From Pisaster brevispinus (lineage: Eukaryota > Echinodermata > Asteroidea > Forcipulatida > Asteriidae): a stretch of DNA of 64,000 nucleotides. The notes below the pieces were generated by a model that was not told the origin of the DNA, searched no databases, and was given only the letters and a program-made list of their open reading frames with translations. The DNA is taken from positions 18,939,000-19,002,999 of the forward strand of contig JAMKCF010000008.1 of NCBI GenBank assembly GCA_023634235.1, written 5' to 3'. Below, piece after piece: positions 59,001-64,000 of this stretch. How positions within the stretch are numbered: position 1 is the first letter of the stretch; each line of letters starts with the position of its first letter. A program made the position numbers and the translations under genes.

Positions 59001-62000
59001 ATGACTATTGAAATCTGAACTAAAACCACGAACTACGTACCATTGTCATTAGCATGCTTGGCCAATTTTCGCAATGCAGCAGCAAAGCTAGACGTCCTCG
59101 TGGCTGCCATGGCATGATTGGTGCTGTTCGCACTGGTAACCGTGACGGTGCTAGCAGACTGATTGAGTGGGGTCACTGTTGCTGTGGTACGAGTCGTTTT
59201 ACTACCGCCAGCTGTGACTACTGTGAGGGGTGGGGGCTTGGCAGCATGGGATGGAGCACCTGTGTTATAAAAAAAAATTAAACAGATAAATCAAAAATTA
59301 AAATCAAGATTGAAAATTTTCATAACAAGTATACTTTGAAAGGTATTATACATGATTGGTAAGGTTAAAAAAAACAGCATTGTTTAATTTTAGTCTAAAA
59401 ACTGACTGAATATGAAGGTTAAACTGGAACCGTTTTTTCTGTGAAACTTTTCCCTCTCAAATGAAGTCCTATTCAAGAAAACTGTATCTGAAAACCTTTA
59501 ATAAAAAAACACAACAGCTAATTTCGGTTCTTACAAATTACAACCAAAACTAAGGACAATGTGTTGACACGCTGAAAACTGTGCATGGTTTTTCACTATT
59601 TTCACCTGACTCGCACAACGTTTCACACAATTTTCACAGGTTCATTATTTCATGTAGACGGTTGATCACACAGAACGTGAGCACTGTCTGCGACTATTTT
59701 GTCCGCTCTACCAATCCTGTATTAAACCTTTTAAAAGCCGACCTACTACTTATGGGCACTAACACCAAGTTTTCAGGGTCATTTTCCAAAGTGCTCTTCA
59801 TATCGTTTCAATGGAGTCCTTCATAGTTTGTATGCTATCCATCGGTGACCCAGTTCACATCAAGCTAAAATTAGACAGCGTTACACCCACGTTTTTTTTT
59901 TCTAATCATGGCAGTTCGTTTGGGGTCACTGGACATCTGAAAGGTACACATGAACGAATAACTGTCTGCAGTGAATGATGCACACATCCTTAGGGGATTA
60001 CGAACATTAATTAACACTTTTTGGGGGGTGATCCCACAAGGCAAAATATCCAGGGGTCGATTTCACAAAACCCATCCTAACTTAGGACTAGTCCTAGGCA
60101 ATGCTAGGAGATAGAACTTAGTCCTAAGTTAAGGCCAGTTACTGGTCCTAACTTCAGATAAGACAAGTCTTATCTCTTTGTGAAATCGACCCCAAAGCTG
60201 GCTTTGGTGAGAATGCAAAATTGCACATTGAATTCAACGCCTAAATTAGCGTGCTTTAAACAGACCCCCTAGCGTATGACGTCACAAGACGCAAACAGCG
60301 CCCTGACTGAGGTTAATGAAGACCTATCACTGGCCGAGAGTTTCCATTGACCTCAGCGATGGCAGCTAATCAAAGGGAGGTTTATACAAGCTGGAGTTGG
60401 CCTCTTCAGAACGGGAAACTCTAAATTTGTAGGCAATTATTTCAAGTGTAATTGGAAATAACCTCAAAACCTGAAGGTTGTTGATTAGACGGAAGATTAC
60501 TATTTGGTCATAGTATGAATGACTGGGGCAGGGTTTCCTTCATGGTCAAGGACAGAAGCCTCTACCCGCCCTGTCAAAACTACAGGGAAATGGTCATTAA
60601 ATGCTTGTAAATAAACCACCAGCAAATTGAATATTTGAAAATGGCAGTTTTAGTTTTAAGCTGCGTGGTTGATTTGAACGAACGGAAGAGATAAACAAAA
60701 ACTTCCTGGGCCATTGCTTGCAACCTGAATAAATTATTGCTTGGAAAACTGTGTGCAATAGCATGTTCAACCTGAATAAAAATATTATATGCTTCAGTTC
60801 ACTTAATCTGTCGCGTAAAAACATTAAAACTCGAAACTCACAAAACAGTGTTTATGCACAAAAGCTAAAAAAGTAATACAGCATCGCTGCACCACATTGT
60901 TTTTCCCCTAGCTTTTGCGGGCAGGGAGGCGATAAAACAAAATGTCATTCAATAAAAAGTGTGTGACAAGAGTTTGCTATTAATGCACACAGCAAATGGC
61001 CCCCACAGTCGTAATAAAAAGTATAAGCATATTATCATGTGTGGTGTCAATTATTATTTTTTCTTCAACAAATATTTTCAGTAAGGAGGCAATATGGTGG
61101 CTGCCAAAAGCAGCCATGCGTGCTGCCCCACATTTGAACGAGCATGAGAAACACTGCCACACCACAACATTATGCAGTGACACTCATGAAAACCAATTTC
61201 AGACCGGAGCCCAATTTCATGGCTCTGCTTACCATAAGCAAAGAATCGGCGCTTACGGAAGCAGGGAACTCTGCGCTTACGTCAAGCGTATTTCACGGGT
61301 TAGCATAGAATTTTTGCTTGTGCACGTGCGTACTCCACGTCACTAGGCATTCTTCGCTTACACAGCTAGCGCAGAAATTCGGCCCTTGTACAGTAAGCGG
61401 AGAATGGTGATTGCAAGCGCAGAATTCGGCAGTAAGCAGAGCCATGAAACTGGGCCCTGGTCGGAATTGAGCCTGAGTCAGAGTCAGAGCCACAGCCAAA
61501 GCCAGAGAGCCAGAGACAGAGTCGACGTTGAAAAAAGCTCCTTTTAGTCTTTCACAGTAATACAACACAAAAAAATATTCCTTTGTCTTTTAGTTTCTAC
61601 ATGTAGTTTTTTTCTTTTCGAACCAAAATGTTAAATGCAGGTACTTACTTATTATTACAGGTTGTTTTCCCAAATTGTAATACATTTTTATGGCAGGAGA
61701 TTATTATCAGGGAACTTTCCGTAAACGACACTGAAGAGAAGTTGTCTCATGTCACAGATCGGTTCTAAAATCAAGAATGCGCTAACGTATGTACAATTGA
61801 TCTGGATGTACACATTGCTAATAATGTTTCCGTGTTCTGTGGGTGAATTCCTTGTTATTTATAGGCCTGAGGGAAGTTCCCTTAGAAATGTACACACACA
61901 CAAATGTCCTTGAAAATGATTTCAAAATATTGCACAATTTCAATACATGGACAAATTTCAGGGTTATGTTATTTTAAGTGATATTTTGCAAGTAATAATG

Positions 62001-64000
62001 TACTTAATGCCAAATGGGAAAACTGTTTACTAATTTCAGAACATTGTAATGGCCTTGACAGCCTTAGACAAAGAAAGGTAACATCACACACGAGATAGAA
62101 AAATATAGAAAGAAATTGTGGAAGTATTTCTTCAACATTAATGAGTTGTGAGATATCAAGCATGACCCTTGACCCTTTAACCATGGAGAGATGGCAGGAA
62201 CACAACAAGCGATGGGAAACCTACAACCTACATGTACAGTGTACATGCTTGGGTTTGTTTCTCAAGGTTAATCAACAATGATCTTACTGATTTTCCGAGA
62301 GTTAAAACAAATTTGGAAATCAAATTCAAAAAGGATAAAACCATCCTCCTTAAAATATGGTGTGTACATATTAAATAACTTATGCAAATGAACAATGTCT
62401 AGTAAATGTACATGGTACATGCATTCTCATTTAGTGTGTCTGGCTTCTTACCCTGCTTGTGTAAAAACAGCAACCAGGCTATTTAGCTCATTAATGGGGA
62501 TTTTTTATGCAAACACACCCAGCAGCCAGTAAACAATAAAACTCAAGGACACCCACCCATGAGAGTGTCTTTATACAAAAATGTGGGTTTGGTGTTCTGT
62601 GTGTGGTATATTCACTGTAAAAAAAAATGCTGTCATTCTGTTACAATTGGGATTTATTAGTTTGTTGTTCTTTTGTTTCACAGGTAGTCATCAAATTAGT
62701 TCTCCTTGAGTTAAATAAAAGAAAAATTTTCTGAAGATTTTGGGCTTGTCCAAAATAATGGATGGACAACGACTTCACTTAAGCTATTGAGGGTGACTTT
62801 ATTTCAACCATCACATAGGCCTCATCATTACCAACGCAAACAACAGCTAAAAGCTAATGTTCACGGGGTCCAATTTAATAAGGCTATTAAGCAAAAGATA
62901 TTTGGTTAAGCAAAAGATATTTGGTCAAGCATGAAAATTAGCAGGGCCCCAGTAGAATGCAGTGTGAATAATGGTATTTTTGCTGGTAACCCTTAACTGT
63001 TGAGAAAAAGCAATTCTCCTACACTCAAGGAAATTTTTTTTTTTATTAATACCAATTTGGTAAAAAAAGAAGTCATGCCCATGGTCCAAGACCATAGAGC
63101 TGCTTTATGCACACACAAAAGTTAGCAAAGCACAAAACAATTGTGCTTCCAAAATAAAGGTTACCAACAAAATAACATGCCAAGTATGTAGGCCTGTTGG
63201 TAACTGGGATCCCCTTTTCTTTTCTTTTTTTGCTCAGCAAAAAGCTGTGAAGTGCTTTTGTCTGCTGGGCAACTCAAGGAAATGGGGCTCAGCTTTAAGG
63301 TCTTGGTTCTTGGGTGGAGAGTGATCAACACATAAATCCACTAAAGAAACATATTCATATAAACTCCATATAACCATTTTTCATAACAAGCTTGCCCCAC
63401 ACTTGCACACATTTCCATCTGTGTCACCACCCCCCCCCCTTTCCATGCAGTGTGTCATAAATAACTGTGTGATATTTATAAACACAGGGAGCTGGGTTCA
63501 CCCCTATTGGCCCTGATGAATGGAGACCGGGCTGACCTTGTGGACCTCCATCAGCAAGAGGCACACTCCTTGCACCTGGCTGGCACGTGCCAGTCTTGGC
63601 TAGCCCTGATGGAAGGTTTCAGACGAACTTAAAGGTGCAACCTCACTTGTGGCCAGAAAATACCCAGCTGGCCATGGTGGGAGGTTTCAGACTTGTGTTA
63701 AAGGTGCAACCTCATCAGAGGCCAAATAATACCCAGGACTGAACATGGTGAAAGGTTTCAGAATTGTGTAAACCGGCAACCTCACCAGTGGCCAGAAAAT
63801 ACTACCAGTAAACTTGAAACTCCTTTACACAAACATTGTTAAATCTACTTGTAAATCTGTTAAAAAAAAAAAAAAAATCTGTTTCAGCACCTACTTCATC
63901 ATTTGAAATTAAGAAAGACAAACTGGTCAATCACAACACATAAATTCATTTTACCAATTCTCTTAACACTCACGTGCAGGTGCCTTTATGACAAACTTTC
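31697..64000 (-). CDS. GSE1: GSE1-like coiled-coil co-repressor protein, N terminus incomplete
   Basis: GSE1 is a nuclear coiled-coil protein found with LSD1/CoREST/HDAC co-repressor complexes. Fourteen exons join in phase to 1180 visible residues plus stop (human 1217). Plus-strand coordinates: 59041-59259, 58471-58655, 57600-57745, 56597-56824, 41932-42156, 40699-40871, 39126-39388, 38725-38834, 37175-37998, 36364-36579, 35357-35506, 33430-34032, 32206-32309, 31697-31795. Conserved anchors in order: TRTTATVTPLNQ, SSFAAALRKLAKHA, STPPVVTIAPT, SGLRYPSEIAAM, EPVVSKLDLEGQKR with an acidic Ser-rich tract, SEKKTNFFEVMGLVTHG, EKRRKRRIW, FAHEFHQSVLRTTQEAM, QWPGVETVMDSFQRY, and a C-terminal coiled coil. 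The first visible exon enters in phase 1, so the initiator codon lies upstream, perhaps via a candidate exon at 63974-64000. The 3' end converges on GINS2 as in human. Confidence 0.93.
32206..32309 (-). CDS. GSE1: GSE1 exon M (C-terminal coiled coil)
   Basis: Encodes EQELEKSVLLDQQGRLRLCN and GELSTTADQLRLKMA, heptad-rich and aligned with human EEQNLERQVLQTQCRRLEA and LTAEQLSHSVAELR. Confidence 0.92.
33430..34032 (-). CDS. GSE1: GSE1 exon L
   Basis: 200 codons. Most is Ser/Pro/Gln-rich; the conserved parts are FEGFAHEFHQSVLRTTQEAM and QFQWPGVETVMDSFQRYTR, matching human EEFAHQFHESVLQSTQKAL and RPWQGIEAIFEAYQEH. A DIKQEP sequence resembles a sumoylation consensus. Confidence 0.94.
34088..34470. 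repeat. retroposon-like repeat with TAATAATAAT start
   Basis: TAA-repeat followed by TTGTAAAGGCCTTGATAC and TTTCTAAGCGCTTTACAAAT, then GTCCCAAAGTTTAGGGGATC and GAAGGCTCGTTCACCATAGC. 40196-40530 (AATAATAACATAATAATAAT, GGAGATTGTTCCATAATG, GTAGGAGCTAGACCATTTC) and 35020-35340 look like relatives. Probably LINE or SINE 3' ends; no frame recognised. Confidence 0.5.
34783..34911. mobile_element. GGTTCATACTTC hairpin MITE
   Basis: About 129 bp: left GTCTGGTTCATACTTCATGC, right CGTGAAGTATGAACCGGGC. Related copies at 26809-26946 and a fragment at 41380-41412. Confidence 0.75.
34946..35020. repeat. (ATCA)n microsatellite
   Basis: About 75 bp of ATCA tetranucleotides with a few ATC interruptions. Confidence 0.9.
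35357..35506 (-). CDS. GSE1: GSE1 exon K
   Basis: 49 codons: IEKSRVAVEGNKIRRAKRLE and a Ser/Ala/Glu-rich tail. It aligns loosely with human KERLVEMLRAMKQKALSAA. Entry and exit phase 1; donor GTAAGA. Confidence 0.87.
36068..36350 (+). repeat. dispersed repeat, about 280 bp, copy 2
   Basis: Second copy of the repeat at 2948-3225, ending next to GSE1 exon J (coding begins at 36364). Same block order and orientation. Confidence 0.7.
36364..36579 (-). CDS. GSE1: GSE1 exon J (basic)
   Basis: Encodes LNNEKRRKRRIWLKEDQPP, a likely nuclear-localisation segment matching human VAQKRRKRRRMLRERSPSPP, then KLSQEDFQRELDYPHKCRFL corresponding to human NFEEKKKFLTIFNLTHIS. Entry and exit phase 1. Confidence 0.92.
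36870..37075 (+). mobile_element. SINE family T3 copy
   Basis: Forward copy in the intron between GSE1 exons I and J: CCTTTCACCTCTGTGGGCC, GTGGATTGGGTTTTAAAAGC, CCCTATTGGGTTTTCCTCCC. Confidence 0.65.
37175..37998 (-). CDS. GSE1: GSE1 exon I (largest)
   Basis: 274 codons, visible residues 517-790. It starts HEKERREQRNQIRGDHHH and contains SQYEYERLNNVDRILLND, LSQYDYDRPHAESNYHHLQE, EPVVSKLDLEGQKR with SSESESDSEEE, and SEKKTNFFEVMGLVTHGKKE. These match human RLVSKLDLEERRRRE with DESDEEE and SEKLEFLQLFGLTTQQQKEE. Confidence 0.94.
38198..38356. mobile_element. GGGCCC hairpin MITE
   Basis: Copy in the intron upstream of GSE1 exon H; right end AAGCAGCTTTATGAAATTGG then GCCCA, left end truncated at CTGCTTAAGCA. 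Confidence 0.7.
38725..38834 (-). CDS. GSE1: GSE1 exon H
   Basis: Encodes AMSHENHIIHLSEKERKSSL and HQERELLLQQDRNIAE, another charged helix. Entry phase 0, exit phase 2; donor GTGAGT. Confidence 0.88.
38870..39015 (-). mobile_element. tRNA-derived SINE, family T1
   Basis: Reverse-orientation copy between GSE1 exons G and H; box B appears as GGGATTTGAACC on the plus strand and the AAAGATATTGAC lead-in is present. Confidence 0.7.
39126..39388 (-). CDS. GSE1: GSE1 exon G (poly-His)
   Basis: 87 codons. A run of ten His follows PPHA, then Gln/His-rich sequence and SSHRGDDQGPISLVKKAESD. The His run is encoded by alternating CAT/CAC, a trinucleotide-repeat-like tract at about 39330-39360. Confidence 0.88.
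39412..39520 (-). mobile_element. tRNA-derived SINE, family T1
   Basis: Reverse-orientation copy immediately upstream of GSE1 exon G (coding begins at 39388). Shares GACCTCTGGATTAA and GTGCCGGCGCTCCA with the copy at 38870. Confidence 0.7.
39707..39860 (+). repeat. GCAAGGCCATTTT dispersed repeat
   Basis: ACAAGGCCATTTCCAATTTG, GGCCACTTCCATTGG and GGGTCACAAGGCGAAGAAC; directly followed by the hairpin element at 39861. Confidence 0.65.
39861..40007. mobile_element. GGCTCGATTTCATG hairpin MITE
   Basis: 147 bp, starting GGCTCGATTTCATGAAGAGC and ending CTTTGTGAAAATCGAGCC; the interior has CTTAATTGCTAAGCAAAGTG and ATGTCACAATAC. Confidence 0.7.
40196..40530. repeat. retroposon-like repeat, relative of 34088-34470
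   Basis: Starts in an AAT-rich microsatellite and shares the general order of short motifs with 34088-34470. Similarity judged by eye only. Confidence 0.45.
40699..40871 (-). CDS. GSE1: GSE1 exon F (charged helix)
   Basis: Encodes REKLLLDQQRDRDRRAEEAK and QQQQRETERENHERAMMARS, a highly charged predicted helix in the position of the human Arg/Glu repeat region. Entry phase 2, exit phase 1. Confidence 0.9.
40985..41345 (-). mobile_element. tRNA-derived SINE, family T3
   Basis: On the minus strand: GGTTGGCTCAGTGGTTTCTT, CCTTTCACCTCTGTGG, GGTTCAAATCCC (box B), then a body with GGATTGGGTTTTCAGTC and CCCATTGGGGTTTTCCTCC. The longest of three copies. Confidence 0.7.
41932..42156 (-). CDS. GSE1: GSE1 exon E
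   Basis: Visible residues about 260-333. Encodes EDSYERYSSYPGLRPPPF, PPSHLFPHPAMN and FSGLRYPSEIAAMQL, matching human DDSYCLSAL and LSGVRYPPELSHSSLAALH. Entry and exit phase 2; donor GTATGT. Confidence 0.93.
45202..45392. mobile_element. GGGCCC hairpin MITE
   Basis: About 191 bp. Starts GGGCCCAATTTCATAGAGCT and ends AAGCAGCTCTATGAATCAGG; interior AATAAGGTTACCAGCC and GTGACTGGTACCCTGCTC match other copies. Confidence 0.8.
47405..47530 (+). mobile_element. tRNA-derived SINE, family T1
   Basis: Has the AAAGATGTTGACAAATTAGG lead-in, TAGCTCAGCTGGTAGAGCGC, and a box B-like GGTTTAAATCC, then a TTTGTTCAA tail. Most of the upstream block is missing. Confidence 0.7.
48159..48169. promoter_or_regulatory. 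candidate palindromic homeodomain site TAATCCCATTA
   Basis: Two inverted TAAT half-sites spaced by CCC, the P3 arrangement bound by paired-class homeodomain dimers; one half is TAATCC, an Otx/Pitx/Gsc-type core. It sits in a repeat-poor stretch of the large GSE1 intron. Binding is inference from motif only. Confidence 0.35.
49440..49870. repeat. GGGGTCC/GGGGACC-rich low-complexity block with CA repeats
   Basis: Contains a 15-C run, two CA microsatellites, and many recurrences of GGGGTCC, GGACCCC or GGGGACC, often followed by TATTGT. No clean unit length. Open frames across it are compositional. Confidence 0.65.
51249..51392. mobile_element. GGGCCC hairpin MITE
   Basis: Copy in the large GSE1 intron, with GTGACTGGTTCCCTGCTA and the end TTTATGAAATTGGGCCCAGC. 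Confidence 0.7.
53745..53962 (-). mobile_element. tRNA-Leu-like head joined to GGGCCC-MITE-like body
   Basis: On the minus strand, ATGGCCGAGCGGTCTAGTTC, a long variable-arm region and GTGCGGGTTCGATACTG resemble tRNA-Leu/Ser. Directly after come TTAAGCTG and repeated GCTTAGCAA motifs of the GGGCCC hairpin family. Not a working tRNA gene. Confidence 0.65.
54188..54262. repeat. two-copy tandem duplication, unit 40 bp
   Basis: CATAATTTGAAAATTTCCCT and CATAATTTGAAAATTTACCT, each followed by CAACAAA, at 40-bp spacing. Confidence 0.8.
54460..54478. repeat. poly-C tract
   Basis: 19 C. Similar C or G runs of 10 or more at 17475-17486, 26097-26109, 45000-45016, 45584-45596, 49451-49465, 50536-50551, 58434-58446 and 63430-63439. 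Confidence 0.85.
54781..54926 (+). mobile_element. tRNA-derived SINE, family T2, interrupted copy
   Basis: tRNA-like head with GGTCTAATGGTAAGACATC and a perfect box B (GGTTCGAATCC), followed by a body with GATTGCCTGTGGATTT and TTTTCACAGAGCTCGGGAAA. The 927-bp element splits it; tail sequence resumes at about 55858. A second copy at 55965-56150 shows the uninterrupted arrangement. Confidence 0.75.
54929..55855. mobile_element. 927-bp TA-flanked TIR element nested in a SINE
   Basis: Begins CCGTAATTTTCGG and ends in its exact reverse complement. With the flanking TA on each side (54927-54928, 55856-55857) the inverted match reaches about 27 bp. Inside both ends are repeats of GCGGTTTATACGCCGGGCGG. 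TA duplication suggests a Tc1/mariner-type mechanism (inference). Only short frames inside, so non-autonomous. Confidence 0.8.
55965..56150 (+). mobile_element. tRNA-derived SINE, family T2
   Basis: Second copy with the same tRNA-like head (GTAAGACATCTGCTCTAGC, GTGGGTTCGAAT) and body (TTCACAGAACTCGGGAAAGT), about 1.1 kb downstream in the same orientation. Not a functional tRNA: the arms do not fold well and the downstream body is shared between copies. Confidence 0.75.
56597..56824 (-). CDS. GSE1: GSE1 exon D (proline-rich)
   Basis: Visible residues about 183-258. Starts PVPHILKPEE, has PPAPAPPPPPPPSHL and DPAMMAALSPYPFHQAF, and ends HGF before a GTATGC donor. Human counterpart is the PLGLDPATAAAYYHPS region. 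Entry and exit phase 2, like the next exon. Confidence 0.9.
56906..57109. mobile_element. AAGGCCATGT hairpin MITE
   Basis: 204 bp: AAGGCCATGTCACACGGAGA and TTTACAGGCAAC at the left, GTTGCCTGTAAAAATTGCTC and AACATGGCCTT at the right. Adjacent to GSE1 exon D. Confidence 0.7.
57600..57745 (-). CDS. GSE1: GSE1 exon C
   Basis: Encodes a His/Ser/Asn-rich stretch and NSIWRSKGSPGAGPRRLDL, corresponding to human NGVWRSESRQ and RERLIVEPP. Two in-phase donors 9 nt apart are possible; I chose GTGAGG over the weaker GTTGGA. Exit phase 2. Confidence 0.8.
58230..58404. mobile_element. GGGCCC-family hairpin MITE
   Basis: Copy next to GSE1 exon B with GGCTCAATATCATAAAGCTC at one end and TTACCATAATGAGCCC at the other; interior ACTGGTAACCTGCTAAGCAA. 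Confidence 0.65.
58471..58655 (-). CDS. GSE1: GSE1 exon B
   Basis: Visible residues 74-134, with PLVVPTSTPPVVTIAPTHSN matching human VPSTPPVVTIAPTKTVN. Exits in phase 0 at GTAAGA. Confidence 0.93.
59041..59259 (-). CDS. GSE1: GSE1 exon A (first well supported)
   Basis: Visible residues 1-72. Contains TRTTATVTPLNQ and TSSFAAALRKLAKHAND, matching human TRTTATVNPLTP and SSSFAAALRKLAKQAEE. Entry and exit phase 1; donor GTACGT. Confidence 0.93.
60053..60193. mobile_element. TCGATTTCACAAA hairpin MITE
   Basis: 141 bp with near-perfect ends GGGGTCGATTTCACAAA and TTTGTGAAATCGACCCC. The interior repeats CTAACTTAGGACTAGTCCTA-like palindromes. Confidence 0.8.
60265..60350 (-). repeat. GAGGGCGCTGTTTG dispersed repeat, inverted copy
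   Basis: Inverted match to 1100-1165, with extra flanking CGTATGACGTCACAAG on this side. Confidence 0.55.
61206..61457. mobile_element. GGGCCC-related MITE, variant with GGCTCTGCTTAC arms
   Basis: Starts GGAGCCCAATTTCATGGCTC and ends AGAGCCATGAAACTGGGCCC, 252 bp. Arms differ from the main family after the first about 15 bp; the interior has repeated GCGCTTACG/GCTTAC motifs. Confidence 0.75.
62870..63005. mobile_element. decayed GGGCCC-family copy with 21-bp tandem duplication
   Basis: Starts GGGGTCCAATTTAATAAGGC. Contains a duplicated AGCAAAAGATATTTGGT unit near 62885-62930 and GCTGGTAACCCTTAACTG. Confidence 0.5.
63084..63298. mobile_element. decayed GGGCCC-family copy
   Basis: ACCATAGAGCTGCTTTATGC near the left end and GGAAATGGGGCTCAGC at the right; interior AAAATAAAGGTTACCAAC and TGTTGGTAACTGGGATCCCC. 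Confidence 0.55.
63600..63810. repeat. three-unit minisatellite, unit about 70 bp
   Basis: Units begin near 63614, 63682 and 63753 at AGGTTTCAGA; each continues with an AAAGGTGCAACCTCA-like block and GTGGCCAGAAAATAC. Spacing 68 and 71 bp, moderately diverged. Confidence 0.8.
63974..64000 (-). CDS. GSE1: candidate upstream GSE1 exon, cut by window edge
   Basis: A strong donor (GTGAGT on the minus strand) follows an open frame reading KFVIKAPA that leaves in phase 1, exactly the phase needed by the exon at 59259. The peptide is not one I recognise from GSE1, so this rests on splice signal and phase only. Confidence 0.3.

Larger units (their letters stand above)
59260..63973. other. upstream GSE1 intron or 5' flank
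   Basis: No coding sequence recognised. Contains two kinds of hairpin element (60053-60193 and 61206-61457), two decayed MITE copies (62870-63005, 63084-63298), an inverted copy of the 1100-1165 repeat (60265-60350), and a three-unit minisatellite (63600-63810). Confidence 0.5.

Overview
The window is nuclear DNA of an invertebrate deuterostome, most likely an echinoderm and perhaps a sea star. Three intron-rich genes closely resemble vertebrate orthologues, all inferred introns are GT-AG, and the introns are AT-rich and packed with short hairpin transposons and tRNA-derived SINEs. The phylum call is an inference; no species-diagnostic sequence was identified.

Layout. (1) 1640-21729, minus strand: anillin (ANLN), complete. 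It has 17 coding exons whose lengths and phases close exactly to 1135 residues, from the conserved MDPFTE start to the C-terminal PH domain. (2) 21730-22265: a gap of about 0.5 kb that must serve as divergent promoter for ANLN and GINS2, with E2F-like and CHR-like motifs. (3) 22266-24434, plus strand: GINS2 (PSF2), complete, 4 coding exons, 184 residues. (4) 24435-31696: 3' UTRs of two convergent genes plus repeats. (5) 31697 to the right edge, minus strand: a GSE1 orthologue, 14 supported coding exons giving 1180 visible residues and a stop codon. Its extreme N terminus lies off the right edge or in a candidate exon at 63974-64000. A 14.4-kb intron (42157-56596) holds repeats and several repeat-poor blocks that could be regulatory.

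How the genes relate. Anillin scaffolds the cytokinetic ring, GINS2 is part of the CMG replicative helicase, and GSE1 is a coiled-coil chromatin co-repressor associated with LSD1/CoREST/HDAC. The first two are typical E2F/DREAM cell-cycle genes, so a shared divergent promoter makes sense. GSE1 and GINS2 are also adjacent and tail to tail on human 16q24.1, so this pair looks like old deuterostome microsynteny; human ANLN is elsewhere (chromosome 7).

Non-coding landscape. I found at least ten families of terminal-inverted-repeat (TIR) hairpin elements, one about 0.9-kb element with perfect 48-bp TIRs built from a repeated CACTTCGTACC motif, one 927-bp TA-flanked element nested inside a SINE, several tRNA-derived SINE families, a three-unit minisatellite, and many poly-C or poly-G runs. 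No transposase or reverse transcriptase frame, functional tRNA, rRNA or CRISPR array was seen. Repeat families are defined only by comparison within this window.
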